DNA of 64,000 bases from assembly GCA_947579605.1 (NCBI GenBank), contig OX388305.1, forward strand, positions 33,121,542-33,185,541, written 5' to 3'. A program made the translations under genes and the position numbers. The notes beneath the pieces were generated by a model. It did not search any database. It was given only the letters and a program-made list of their open reading frames with translations, and was not told the DNA's origin. Shown one piece after another: positions 23,201-31,249 of this stretch. How positions within the stretch are numbered: the stretch's first letter is position 1; each line of letters begins with the position of its first letter. This stretch comes from Athripsodes cinereus. Lineage: Eukaryota > Arthropoda > Insecta > Trichoptera > Leptoceridae.

Positions 23201-24477
23201 AAAGCACGCTTAACTAATTTAGATTTTATAAAAACAATTGATTCGAGTACCAAACGCTTAGATTCAATGTATTTATGATTTTGATACTAATGTATTCATA
23301 TTTAGAGAGAATATTAAAAAAACAATAAAAAAATATTTGATCACGCTTAGATGTTCACGTAGCTGTTTTTGCAAAACCATATTATGCTCATTGAAAATTG
23401 TATTTTCATTCTGATTATTATTGAATAATGAAACATTAAGGGTAAAAAAGAAGAATAAAATATGTAAAAAACTGTTTAACTTATTAAACATATTATATTT
23501 GTAGCTACAAGTTTGTACTTGTACATATATCTGAGTATAAGAACAATCCATCATAAAGGTCCTTGTATTTCATCTATCCCTATAATAATTATGATGGTTA
23601 GTTTGTTCCATTTTTTAGTTTTAAGTAGCTCTTGCCCTGAGGATGCTACAAGGCGAAAGCTCTCGGTAACTAGTATTAGTATTTAGTTATTGATAATTCG
23701 TTAAATTATGTGTAAAATTAACAGTAAATAAAAATAACAAATTTAATTTTATATTAAAATGAATTTTCATCACGTTCACGCACCAACTTCTAATTTAATT
23801 TACTAAAAGTATTTATTTTTTAGAAGATAATCCAGCTTTATGTACGTTTATATTCAAACGCAATTATGCTTTATGCTTATGATTAAATAACAATCTAGAA
23901 AGTAAATAAATACTAAAGAAATTAGATAAATAATAATGTAGAAAATTGACGGTTTTAAGGCTTTGTATTGAGAATTTAGATTGAGACGGAGTTTAAAGTA
24001 GTTTTCTTGGAACCAATAAAAGCATATTGTGTATAGTCGCGTTAGTACCCATAATACAAGATTCATATCTTAGTTTGAAACGAGCTCGATCTGTGTCTAT
24101 TGTCTATGCATATTGTGTTATTTTACATTATAATGTGTTCGTCGGTAATCAGGAGATAGTCACAATACAAGCTTTAAGCTTTCAGTGAAAGGTGTACAAA
24201 GTTGTGTTTGGTTGAGTAACAAAAACCAAAATACATCTTTTAAAAAATATGATGTTTACACTATTTTCTTAATAAAACTAATCAGAATTTTAAATTGCAT
24301 GTAGTGTCTCATAATACATATTTCAAAATATATATATTCGTAGGATGGAGAAGATCTCATCGTCCTTCCATTCGAGACATCTCAATCATCGATGAAGAGG
24401 AAGAGAAAGAAAACTCAGACGATACCGAAGCAGGAAAGGAAGATTCTATAACAACTCTAGCGAACAATACCACGTAA
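8143..24477 (+). CDS. Nha: Na+/H+ antiporter of the NHA (SLC9B, CPA2) family, complete 12-exon gene
   Basis: Coding exons: 8143-8273, 11485-11600, 12218-12320, 12417-12562, 14109-14343, 14648-14817, 19864-20078, 20989-21160, 21934-22088, 22521-22685, 22804-22993, 24344-24477. All junctions are GT-AG, phases agree, and the sum is 1932 nt (643 residues). The protein has a cytosolic N tail of about 150 residues, roughly a dozen hydrophobic spans from residue about 157, and an acidic C tail. The hallmark GIDDATS places the ion-binding aspartate pair at D345-D346. SPAVVVPC (312-319) and AKATVQAALGP (K532) match the family's discontinuous helix and conserved lysine. NHA proteins exchange Na+ or Li+ for H+ across plasma or organelle membranes. 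Lepidopteran versions are usually named sodium/hydrogen exchanger 9B2-like; Nha1 versus Nha2 cannot be decided here. Confidence 0.93.
8745..10137 (-). mobile_element. 5'-truncated CR1/L2-group LINE in NHA intron 1
   Basis: The insert carries one long open frame (8796-10133) and a 3' end consisting of a short untranslated part and an ATCATCATC-type microsatellite tail at 8745-8760. This tail type is usual for CR1/L2-group LINEs. It lies antisense to the host gene. The 5' break falls at a short AT palindrome (about 10127-10160). The open frame is uninterrupted, so the insertion is probably young. Confidence 0.85.
8796..10133 (-). CDS. Reverse transcriptase domain of the truncated LINE, open reading frame intact
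   Basis: 445 codons without a stop. Motifs in order: SKVLERIIASRL (8-19), the end of RT motif 1; AVLDMSAAFDTVDH (66-79) with the first catalytic aspartate; GVPQGSVLGP (126-135); YADD (159-162); then the thumb and a C-terminal part with SRLDYCNVVYAGLP, typical of the CR1/L2/Rex group. The apurinic endonuclease and the start of RT are missing, so the copy cannot move by itself. The first methionine is not the original start. Confidence 0.88.
   Translation of the reverse strand: MNYNSFLSKVLERIIASRLTSYLENNNLYQKHQFAYRKYHSTETAIAALTSEMIQGVATGDVGLVAVLDMSAAFDTVDHSILLQCLEMEYGLGGVMLDWLRSYLLNRECSVKVGPAASSREVVLRGVPQGSVLGPILFIMYIACIDRMLEGMGVRSFSYADDRVLLDFCKPTEKETLVRRMSRCITKISEMMAGRRLKLNPSKTEFLWIASPGRQHLLSMDPISIADTPVNPSCTVSVLGVLLDSSLSMEAQVSRTVSSAFHYIRRLNHVSRFLPETAIRDLVTAFVVSRLDYCNVVYAGLPQSLLNRLQLAFNSAARLIFREGKRCHITPLLERLHWLRVEERVTFKVCLLVYKAINKMAPSCLTELCPLDSTTRRPLRSMELAVNRLTEPNRAGKSNFYERAFGVVGPVTWNRLPVLLRDGQTVTSFRGKLKTELFTGALETV
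10165..11484 (+). other. Rest of NHA intron 1
   Basis: AT-rich intron with no recognisable gene. The acceptor TTCCAG lies at 11479-11484. Confidence 0.5.
11485..11600 (+). CDS. Nha: NHA exon 2
   Basis: Encodes the cytosolic tail RNRKISQGNSDVAEM and VRRKSILHNSV, with basic and serine-rich sites of the RRKS type that could be phosphorylated. The donor is G before GTAAGT. Confidence 0.85.
12218..12320 (+). CDS. Nha: NHA exon 3, with tandem acceptor
   Basis: Encodes VERPTFNDYRIKKIST... and ends AG before GTAACT. The acceptor is TTTTAGTAG, so splicing after either TAG (12217 or 12220) keeps the frame and adds or drops one valine. Confidence 0.82.
12417..12562 (+). CDS. Nha: NHA exon 4, Cys/Trp-rich segment and start of TM1
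   Basis: Encodes residues 117-166. It contains SWWYLFCKKC and ICPYPMC (cysteines 124, 127, 145, 150) just before the first hydrophobic span AQIVGLILIG. The Cx2C...Cx4C layout is suggestive of a metal site or disulfides, but no role is established. The start is fixed by TTTTAG at 12411-12416. Confidence 0.85.
12679..12928 (-). mobile_element. Retroposon family B ((TAG)n-tailed) in NHA intron 4
   Basis: On the - strand it runs from GGAGCACCCGGTAAAG to GATGGTATAGTAGTAGTAG. Flanks show a shared ATTTACTTATAT (about 12663-12674 and 12932-12943), a target duplication of about 12 bp, so it was retroposed. Other copies: 42176-42575, 43749-43997, 47195-47450 (opposite strand), 48160-48243, 54391-54655, 56588-56835 and 60604-60850. 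Confidence 0.75.
12935..14108 (+). other. Rest of NHA intron 4
   Basis: AT-rich. Around 12955-13000 lies a short block (GAAGAAATCACTTC and GATAATCTCGCCACTGCAT) that recurs reversed at 59480-59530. There is a short TTTAC repeat near 13770-13790. No gene seen. Confidence 0.5.
14109..14343 (+). CDS. Nha: NHA exon 5, first membrane helices
   Basis: Encodes residues 166-243: several hydrophobic spans (ILVWGVVYSILGS; FGLAALALAAHVGGFLMF; LPALIGMLLVGILMQNVGL), then a hydrophilic turn. The small-residue TAAPGGQLFG loop is typical of the family. Confidence 0.9.
14381..14484 (-). mobile_element. SINE family A fragment
   Basis: Reverse copy of the 3' half of the SINE at 758-925, recognised by CTTATACACCTTTCACAG and the A-rich end. 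Confidence 0.65.
14648..14817 (+). CDS. Nha: NHA exon 6
   Basis: Encodes residues 244-300: LVIILTRAGLDLDP, a core family motif, then two hydrophobic spans ending MDLPWDWG. The next exon continues directly into the SPAVVVP helix, so no exon is missing despite the following 5-kb intron. Confidence 0.9.
16252..16420. repeat. Direct repeat, two copies of about 75 bp
   Basis: The block ACAACATACCTACCTAG through GACTATCAGTGAGTGTGA is present twice, about 97 bp apart, with only one or two changes. This is a recent local duplication immediately upstream of the mariner. Confidence 0.85.
16450..17745 (+). mobile_element. Full-length mariner (DD41D type) in NHA intron 6
   Basis: 1296 bp. The left end reads AAGGGTTGTTCAACAAG and the right end is its inverted form (CTTGTTGAAAAACCCTT), about 30 bp with two mismatches. 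TA lies on both sides (16448-16449 and 17746-17747), the expected target duplication. The transposase frame is unbroken. Size, ends and target are those of a complete mariner-family element, inserted in sense with the host gene. Confidence 0.93.
16539..17639 (+). CDS. Mariner transposase, apparently intact
   Basis: 366 codons if read from the first possible start. The likelier initiation is the ATG giving MNSISLENRIKII (residue 9). The N half has helix-turn-helix segments (about 35-62 and 98-118). The catalytic aspartates are D164 (FSDEAHF), D257 (QQDGATCHT) and D299 (LTPLDYFLWG). I count 41 residues between the second and third, hence DD41D, as in rosa-type mariners, rather than the classic DD34D. 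It catalyses cut-and-paste excision and reinsertion at TA. All key residues are present and no stop is seen, so activity is possible. Confidence 0.92.
   Translation: MDALAIVAMNSISLENRIKIIKIHYENGGSAKVTFRQIRDIFGQHNRPSETAIKNLVAKFESTDSIQNVLTPTRVRPGRSTENIAAVSHSVEADPNLSIPRRSRQLGLSKTTTWRILRKDLALKPYKVQLVQELKSNDHSNRRRFAQFIQEQPAGFSEKIIFSDEAHFHLSGYVNKQNCRIWASENPRAIIEKPLHAQRVTVWCAMWSGGVIGPFFFEDETGNAVTVNGSRYRKMLTTQFWPIIDDVDITDMWFQQDGATCHTANETINLLQTKFPDRMISRNSAVKWPARSCDLTPLDYFLWGYVKDRVYTEPIESIAALKLKIRDVISEIVPPFCQKVIKNFDERIDICQRARGGHLSDIIFHA
17864..18056. repeat. Foldback element with hammerhead-like core
   Basis: Arms 17864-17932 and 17988-18056 are almost perfect inverted copies (GTTAACTTCCAAATGAC and its complement). 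On the - strand, 17956-17929 reads CTGATGA, stem GGAGAC, loop GGGA, GTCTCC, then GAAT, that is, a hammerhead core with one departure from GAAA. It shares arm text with 5529-5560. Confidence 0.75.
18163..18547. repeat. Minisatellite of a 9-bp unit, about 42 copies
   Basis: Near-perfect tandem array of AAATAAATA over 385 bp, with one 4-base slip near 18391. It follows a probable LINE 3' end (TGTATCTGAAGTGTGCC). Its - strand is open as Phe-Tyr-Leu and Phe-Ile-Leu repeats, which is a by-product of the 9-bp period and not a gene. Confidence 0.95.
19864..20078 (+). CDS. Nha: NHA exon 7, ion-binding core
   Basis: Residues 301-372. Contains SIIAAVSPAVVVP (the unwound helix) and LAVAGIDDATSVAIFG with D345-D346, the Na+/H+-binding aspartate pair that defines electrogenic CPA2-type exchangers. 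Ends CAG before GTACGA. Confidence 0.94.
20260..20804. mobile_element. hAT-type MITE in NHA intron 7
   Basis: It begins CAGGGTCTCCAAA and ends TAGAGATCCCTG, imperfectly inverted. The flanks are GTCTAAAA (20252-20259) and GTCTAGAA (20805-20812), an 8-bp duplication with one mismatch, the hAT signature. Inside is a stretch (20440-20600) resembling a retroelement 3' end. No transposase. Confidence 0.78.
20989..21160 (+). CDS. Nha: NHA exon 8
   Basis: Residues 373-429. Two hydrophobic spans (ISIVGGIAFGILWGYLL and LRVLLLLFGGLLSVLG) separated by a charged loop KYVPEKNDP. Donor G before GTAAAT. Confidence 0.9.
21934..22088 (+). CDS. Nha: NHA exon 9
   Basis: Residues 430-481. LAVITAAFVSCLHW, then a polar loop, then FEIFWMIFEPILFGITGAGV, matching the family's FExIW..FEPxLF helix. 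Ends AAA before GTAAAG. Confidence 0.9.
22521..22685 (+). CDS. Nha: NHA exon 10
   Basis: Residues 482-536. LDELDGEVVSIGVGCL, then a span with IIRILMTVAVGFG, then FFVGLSWMAKATVQ. K532 corresponds to the lysine conserved in this helix. Donor GTACAA is weak but phase-consistent. Confidence 0.9.
22804..22993 (+). CDS. Nha: NHA exon 11, last membrane helix
   Basis: Residues 537-600. AALGPIALDSVRNSGD, a loop, then CILSIVVTAPLGAILI, then a basic stretch KLLTKTKKA at the cytosolic side. Donor G before GTAAGA. Confidence 0.9.
22994..24343 (+). other. NHA intron 11
   Basis: AT-rich. It contains a weak hammerhead-like text at 23637-23658, tail-end text of SINE family C near 24030-24070, and a SINE A fragment at 24150-24240. 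No gene seen. Confidence 0.5.
24344..24477 (+). CDS. Nha: NHA exon 12, acidic C tail and stop
   Basis: Encodes GWRRSHRPSIRDISIIDEEE followed by more glutamate and aspartate, ending ANNTT and TAA at 24475-24477. The switch from a basic to a strongly acidic cytosolic tail suggests a regulatory contact. The acceptor TTCGTAG is at 24337-24343. Confidence 0.9.
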
Positions 24478-24525
24478 CATTGATGACGGTGACGATATGA
24501 CAAGCTAAAAGAAATTATATTATTT

Positions 24526-24531
24526 AATAAA
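24526..24531 (+). terminator. Candidate poly(A) signal of NHA
   Basis: AATAAA 49 bases after the stop. A second AATAAA is at 24700-24705. In this AT-rich DNA neither can be preferred on sequence alone. Confidence 0.4.
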
Positions 24532-25457
24532 TAATATTGATTATTAATATTATCATTCCAAGTTCTACATAGTTAATAAACTACTTACTAGAAAGACTGA
24601 ATTGAATTCATATAGTAATGATAATAATATTTGGTTTTAGAAAACAGAATTGTCTAATAACTAAGTAGCTATTTTGAAATGTAAGAAATGTGACTTTAAA
24701 ATAAAATTACTATGAAAACAGATACCTACTTTTACAATTACATCTAGATTGTGTGTTTGTATGTATTGCAGTATTATTAAATAAATTATTAATTAACGTT
24801 ATTGTGACATTTTGAATGCTTTTTAAACGAGTATTCCAAAATTATTAGATTCATTATTCATTGATTTTGCTGAGTCCTTCTGAATTAATTATTTGTTTGT
24901 AATGTTGTCATAATGTTTTTTTTTTATTGCTTCTATTTGATTTTATTATACTAATTATATTTATTAATTGTTGAAGGGTGTTTATGTTCACACTGTGAAA
25001 ATTCATATTCAATCATTTATAAACAATAAAAACACTGTTATATTTTCACCATATTTATTCAAACTCTAACGTTTTCGCCCACTTCAATGGGCATTCTCAA
25101 GAGTACATTTATTAAATTTTATATTCATTAAATTTTATTTAATGATCTATTTATATTATGTATATATTAATTTATTTATATTGTTTTCGATTATGCATTA
25201 TTATTTTTTGTCTTTCTGTCTTGTTTGAATTTACTTTTTTGTGCTTTTTATGTCTGTCATATATTTTATACATGTAAAAGGCTAACGCCGTGTGTTGAAA
25301 TAAAAATAAATAAAATAATAAATACATTTCTGTTACTTGATTATATGTAAATAATATTATATCGCGATCGATTTCAGCAAACCGTTGCCATTATTGACGA
25401 GCAAAGTGCATTATGGAATGCTCGGTTAAAAACATTCAAAATATTTAGAAACTGTTA
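24532..25457. other. Downstream flank of NHA
   Basis: No gene. 25072-25101 holds a degenerate hammerhead-like text on the - strand (stem GCCCA/TGGGC, then GAAAACG), preceded by AACACTGTTATATTTTC, which resembles the foldback at 55730. Confidence 0.45.
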
Positions 25458-26373
25458 AGGCGGCCATACACATGACTGTAGCAGGCACACTTGCATAACA
25501 GCTCATTGCACATGCCATCTACTATCATGTATATAGGCTAACTGGCATGCCTGTATCTGCCACGCAAGTAGATAGCACAACATTTGATTTACTGGCATGC
25601 AACATGAGGGAGGGGAAGCGGGGGGCTACGAAACCGGCATGTGTGAACGTCACGACAGGTACAGGTATGCCAGTAGCTGACCTTCTTTTTTATTTTATTC
25701 GCAATTTTCCCTAACAATTAATCAAATTTTTCTGGCAGCATTCTTAAATGGTTTCTGTACCCATCTATATCTTCTTGTCGCATTTCTGTAAGCAGACAAC
25801 TACTTGCTCCAAAATTTTCCCTTCTGCTAATCCAATCTTTCACCCAAATTCGTCTTCTTTTACTACTCTTTTTTCTCTCATTAAATTAGCCACACATTGT
25901 ACTGCTTATTGCAATATGATGATATTTAATTAATTTCGAATGTTTTCCATTGCAAAAAAGCTTGAGAATGAGTGATTTGAGACATGTACTGTCTCGTGGC
26001 TAGCTTGTGTATACGTCTTGCAAATACAGGCATGCAAGGACGCAAATTGCATGCAAGTTTAACTTGCAAATGTATCCACATCGCGCCAGTAACTTCCACA
26101 TGCTGTTAATTTTCTTAACATAATTTACTCTTTTCTATTGTAATTGTTGTTTGTTGATTTTATCTGTTTTGTTTAGTTATGTATGTTTTGTAGAGCACAT
26201 GAGGGTAATATAGGGATCTTCACTGGTTTGCTTATTGCTAAATATGTAATAGACCATTGTATTTTTTGTATCAACTGTATGTATCCTGTAAAATTGAAAT
26301 AAATAAATAAATAAATGCCATTAACAAGCATACACGCTACTGTTCCATTTTACAGGCATGTGTATGGCCGCCT
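25458..26373. mobile_element. Harbinger-like non-autonomous element
   Basis: Perfect 17-bp terminal inverted repeats: AGGCGGCCATACACATG at 25458 and its complement ending at 26373. TTA flanks both sides (25455-25457 and 26374-26376), the 3-bp TWA-type duplication of PIF/Harbinger elements. Subterminal GCATGC/CAGGCATG repeats occur. A retroelement tail (AATAAATAAATAAATAAA near 26300) lies inside. No transposase or Myb-like gene is seen. Confidence 0.8.
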
Positions 26374-26960
26374 TTATAGTGTTTTCTGTAACGTAAAATA
26401 TCATAGAAAGCTCTATAACGTTAATAAGTTAGAAAAATAGAATATTTATTCTTGTGAACAAAATTGATGGATTGATTTCGAATGAATTTGAAACCTCTCT
26501 TGTATTTATTCGATCCTCTTTGTAGCTTATAAATAATTCTTAAATGTTTTATATAATCAGTATTAACTTTTGATTTCCTTAATAAACCTTCTTGATTTTC
26601 TGGTAAATTTCTTAAATAATTTATTTATGATGTTGTAAAATAATTTACGCAATTTATTCGTGTTTACTTTTATATAAAAAAAAATATAACTATTATGATG
26701 TAGGTGTTATGAGATTTAAATATTGTATTTTTTATTGAGAGTTGCATAGCATTTATTTCAAATAATTATATTTACTCACATATGTAACTATGGCAAGAAA
26801 ACATGATTACCAATGCAGCCAAAATATTTACCTCGATAAATTGAAACAAGCGTAGGTATCGTTCTACTATAGATATAAATCGCTCTCTTTAGTAGAACAA
26901 AATGATTCTTTCAATTTAACCAATTATGGGATTATACTACTTGTGTACCAAATACCAATA
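26374..26960. other. AT-rich intergenic DNA
   Basis: Nothing recognised. Confidence 0.4.
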
Positions 26961-27250
26961 CTTACTTACTTACTTATGCAGCTATATCTGTCCACTCCTG
27001 AACATAAGCGTCTCCCATATGTCTCCAGGCATCTCTGTCCTGGGCTTTCTGCAACCAATTCCCAGCGATTCTTTTAATGTCGTCTGACCAACGTGTTGGA
27101 GGTCTTCCTCTACTTCTTTTATCTTTACGAGGTCTCCACTCCACTAACCTTTTTGTCCATCTTTATTCTTGAAATCTAGCAACATGCCCTGCCCATGACC
27201 ACTTCAACCTTGCTATTCTTTCGACAACATTCGTAACTCCCGATCTTCTA
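26960..27250 (-). pseudogene. C-terminal remnant of a LINE polyprotein
   Basis: The - strand encodes SRGRPPTRWSDDIKRIAG, then NWLQKAQDRDAWRHM, then YVQEWTDIAA and a stop. GRPxxRW followed by AxDRxxWR is the usual end of RTE-like insect LINEs. The 3' end meets a CTTA repeat. Confidence 0.65.
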
Positions 27251-27889
27251 CGTATTTTTTATTTTATTTTTATTTTTATTTTCACAATATTTAGAATCAA
27301 ACAGTCGTTACAAAATATGTTGACAATTAATACATTTAACATGTAGACCAGCGAAGATTCCACTCTTACCAGAAATGTATGTCTTGAGGAAAAAAAAGTA
27401 AAAGTTAAAATTCTCTAAAAAAAGTCAAAGTAAATTTAAATTTTAAAACAACGATAATACAATACTTAAAACAATACAAAAACATAAATATAAAAGCAAA
27501 TGTATCTCCGTGTTTCTAATGCGATCAGAGAGTTTCATTTGTAGCATTGCTCTTTCATGCTTCCTTTGAGCTACACGGAGTTTACATACCAATACTGTAA
27601 ACAAAATATTTACTTGAAGATAAATTAATGTTTTCTTTTTTTCTTACTTCATTTTCAGTAGTTTATCTTCTCAATAACATGAACATATTGATTCCTGTGA
27701 TGTTATGAAAGCCAAGAATTTCAATGTAATAATTTACTTTAAACCGAATATATATTATTAACTAGATCATCTTGGTAACAATAAGTATAACAATATTTGG
27801 ATCCAGTAGGGTTAATCTTGACAAAATATAAATACGATCTTAATCTCAATATACGACGCCCGAAGTGACTATTAGTCAAAAAGAGGTCC
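27251..27889. other. Intergenic DNA with a T-rich repeat start
   Basis: TTTTATTTTTATTTTTA at 27257-27282 looks like a retroelement tail, but the family was not recognised. No gene. Confidence 0.35.
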
Positions 27890-27953
27890 ATGCCGATCTC
27901 AAGGTAGCGGTAGCGCGGTATTTTTGACTTTAGTCCCTTCCCGCGTCGTTTAA

Positions 27954-28672
27954 GGGCCCCGTTTAGCAAAAACGGTAAAATTTTCTATTTTCAACAAATT
28001 TGATAGAAAAACTACCAAAACTTGTTGACCCTTGCGAACATATAGATTTGATAAAATAAAAAATCAAATATTTATTACCAATATTACTTTTTTACTAAAA
28101 AATAAATAAATCGCAGACTGACGAGATTTATTTAGGTACTCTTTGTTATATCAAAATACAAATTATTTGTAAAATATATATTTTTTTATTCATTCTATCA
28201 AGCATATAAATACTATAGATTTTAGCAAACTTTTTTTGGTATACAAAAAATTGAGTTCATGTGGTGATTTTTGGTTTCAAAATATGAGAAATTTTATCAA
28301 AAAAAATATTTTTTAAGTCGGTCAATATCCATAAAAAAACAAAAAAATTAGTTTTTTTTTCTTCTATAATTGTAATAACTATCTAAATATTCTCAATATT
28401 AAAATAAATATATGGAAATTTGTAGGATTCTCATGCATTTATGTACCAAACACACCCCCGAATTCGATTTTTAGAAATATGCTTTTTTATAAACGAATAC
28501 TATGAAGCTAAAATCGAGTTTTTTTTTTAAAGTTAAAGTTTGATATTGGTAATTAATATTTGTTTTCATATTTTATCAAATCAAAATGTTCGTAGGGTCA
28601 ACAAGTTTTGAGAGTTTGTGTACCAAACTTGTTGAAAATTGAATGTTTTATCGTTTTTGCTAAAGGGGCCCC
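27954..28672. mobile_element. TTAA-type MITE, copy 2 (complete)
   Basis: 719 bp. Left end GGGCCCCGTTTAGCAAAAAC, right end GTTTTTGCTAAAGGGGCCCC. TTAA lies at 27950-27953 and 28673-28676. It sits inside a repeat whose empty counterpart is at 42955-43072, where a single TTAA (43018-43021) marks the insertion point. There is no coding capacity. Copy 1 is at 1529-2240. Confidence 0.88.
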
Positions 28673-28679
28673 TTAAGAT

Positions 28680-29306
28680 CAAGACAAGATTAAGATCTTG
28701 TCAAGAGTAGCCCTGCAGGTTTGAATGTGCAATTTCATGTAATGTAATAAAGGTGTTATATTATATATTATAATAAAAGACATTATTCTTTACCATAGCA
28801 AATATATTTTTTAAGTAGATACATCACATAAATTAGAGAGCGATAGATAGCTAATAACAAATATTACAATAAAACTAATAAAGTTATCTAATAATAATGT
28901 AACTAAAATATTCCTTAATAAGATACCAATTGCTAATGTATTCTAAAAGCTACAGTTTAAAACATAAGATGAATAATATAATAGATACATTTCTAATTTA
29001 AGTACGTTTTATAAGATATTACTATAACTATATGACTAGTAGGTATATTTGATTTAAGAGTGCCAATTAAATTAGCACAATAATGTTGATTGTTTTAATA
29101 TTAAGAATAGTATGTATTGTTTTAGCAATAATTTAAACAACAGTATGTTTATATTTGTAGTGCAGATTATCAAATATAATTATGTAAAACAGTGTGTAAA
29201 TTTGATTTACATTATCGATTTAAACTTAGATATAGACATATAATTACTACAGTGTAAACATTTCGTAAAATAAATAAACTTTATTTACTGTTATGATGGT
29301 TTAAGT
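28680..29306. other. AT-rich intergenic DNA
   Basis: Apart from the right part of the host repeat (28673-28715), nothing is recognised. Confidence 0.4.
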
Positions 29307-29843
29307 CATGGGTGGTCAACCTTTACAGCAACCGGGCAAAATTTCAGAATGAGATTTCTTACCGGGCCGCACAACAATATACCGTTGTTGAATATTCAAA
29401 AAGGGATCTGTGAATTCATAAATGTTTTGACAATTCTAGAAAAACTGCTTATAATTATATCATAACCATTTTATGAAATGATTCTTAGTATCAAATATTA
29501 AAATTCAATACTTGAAGAATAATCTCACATGCCAATAAAAAGTCCGAACTACATTTTAAATGCCTTAATGAACAGTTTTAAAATATTATGCCTAAATAAA
29601 AATGTGCGCACATGTCTCTTTTTGAATATATGCAACGACGATACTCCATATATTATGGAACATTTGATTCACCTTAAAATTTCTACCCCTCTGTCGCCAA
29701 ATGTTTATAAGAATTTGAAATGTTTCAGAACTCCTCGGTTTTCTTTATAAATATTTTCTCAAAATACCTCTTTCAAAAAAGTAACGGGTCTTGTACCAAC
29801 TATTATTAAAAAAAAGTATGCTTATGCGGGTTGGCCACCCTTG
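29307..29843. mobile_element. hAT-type MITE or deletion derivative
   Basis: Ends CATGGGTGGTCAACC and GGTTGGCCACCCTTG are inverted with few mismatches. Flanks GTTTAAGT (29299-29306) and GTATAAGT (29844-29851) form an 8-bp duplication with one change. The interior (29388-29640) is shared with NHA intron 6 (15095-15860). Confidence 0.78.
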
Positions 29844-29851
29844 GTATAAGT

Positions 29852-30600
29852 AATGTGCATGCAATGTGCAGTAAGAAAATACATGCTTATATTATTTAGT
29901 TTTCAGCAAATTTACTAAAGAGCTTAATATTATTATGTATAATTTGTCTGAGTTCATAGGGAATTTTAAGAATGGTCCCTCTTCAATTCCAAGTTACATA
30001 ATATATTCTAATTATTATGATATGCGTTAATGAATAAAATATCCTGAACTGCTTCAATTTGCGAACAGTGCCTACCCAGCTTAATAAAAAAGATTTCAGG
30101 CACTATTTATTATTATATTCTCTTAGAAATTTCAGTTCATTTTTAAATATGTTATAGTCAATTGACTAATTAGGCACTGAATTATTGTTTCTAATGTTGT
30201 TGCTAAATAAAGCATCGCAAGTTTCTAAACTGTAATTTATTAAATTAATTAAAATCTGTATTACAGTGTAATTTTAGATTTAGTTAATATTCTACAGTAT
30301 ATAAAATCATGTGAGGGTGTAATTATATTGTAAATATTATTTAATCAAGCCATATTATGATACAAATTTTAATAAATTATGATGTTTCTTTAGATAGATA
30401 GTGTATTTTTATTTAGTTTCTTGATAATTTCAATATTATTACTGTTCTAATTTTATTGTGCTATTATTATTTATTGAATAAAGTATCTAAGTGTATAAAA
30501 AAATTGAACACAATATTATTTTGTCTGAATTATACGTAAAACTATACGTTAATGTGCCTTTCCTTTTCCTATAAAGATACCGTTTCTCAGTTTCATAGTA
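29852..30600. other. AT-rich intergenic DNA
   Basis: No gene or repeat recognised. Confidence 0.4.
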
Positions 30601-31247
30601 CAGTGGATCCTCTCATAACGAGTTTAATTCGTTCCAGAATTTTACTCGTTATGCGAAACATTTTTGTCTTTAGAAATCAATGTAAAATACGATAATGCGT
30701 TCCATGCTGAAAAAATACTCAATTTAAAAAAAAAATTGTTTATTAAATAAAATTACTTATAAAGAGTGTAACAACTTGCAATACAATTTAGATTCGGAAA
30801 AAAAAACATTTATAAAAATATGAATTTATGACAAATAATGATTGATCCCTTTTAACTAGAAAACTGTCTAAAAATATTTGTTTTTGCCGACGTTCTCAAT
30901 GATTATTCTTACGTTTCATTTCAACGGTTATTTTTATTCTCTTATGGCTGTCTTCTTGTGTTCCTTTTTTTGGGGACATTTTTGCACGTGTTTTATTATA
31001 CTTTGCACATAAAAAAAATACCTGAATATAAATTTTGGAAGAATGAGTGGTCACTTGCGAAACCAACGCTCTACCAAACGAGCGCTCAACACAGACACAA
31101 ATGAATGTCGTAAAAAAAGGGATTTACACTTTTTCTGTAACTCGTTACGCGAAATGTCGCTCGTTATTGGAGCAACTTTTGTCATTTTTTTTGCTCGTTA
31201 TGCGAATAACTCGTTATGAGAGGTGCTCGTTATGAGAGGTTCCACTG
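30601..31247. mobile_element. Pogo/Tigger-like non-autonomous DNA transposon
   Basis: Left end CAGTGGATCCTCTCATAACG, right end the complement of CAGTGGAACCTCTCATAACG, between TA dinucleotides (30599-30600 and 31248-31249). The right end also carries repeated CTCGTTATGAGAGG units. The CAGTGGAACCTC...ATAACG terminus is typical of pogo-type elements. 647 bp and no transposase frame. Confidence 0.82.
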
Positions 31248-31249
31248 TA

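Noticed and set aside
26300..26320. AATAAATAAATAAATAAA as a poly(A) signal cluster
   Set aside because: It is the tail of a retroelement inside the Harbinger-like element, not the end of a host gene.
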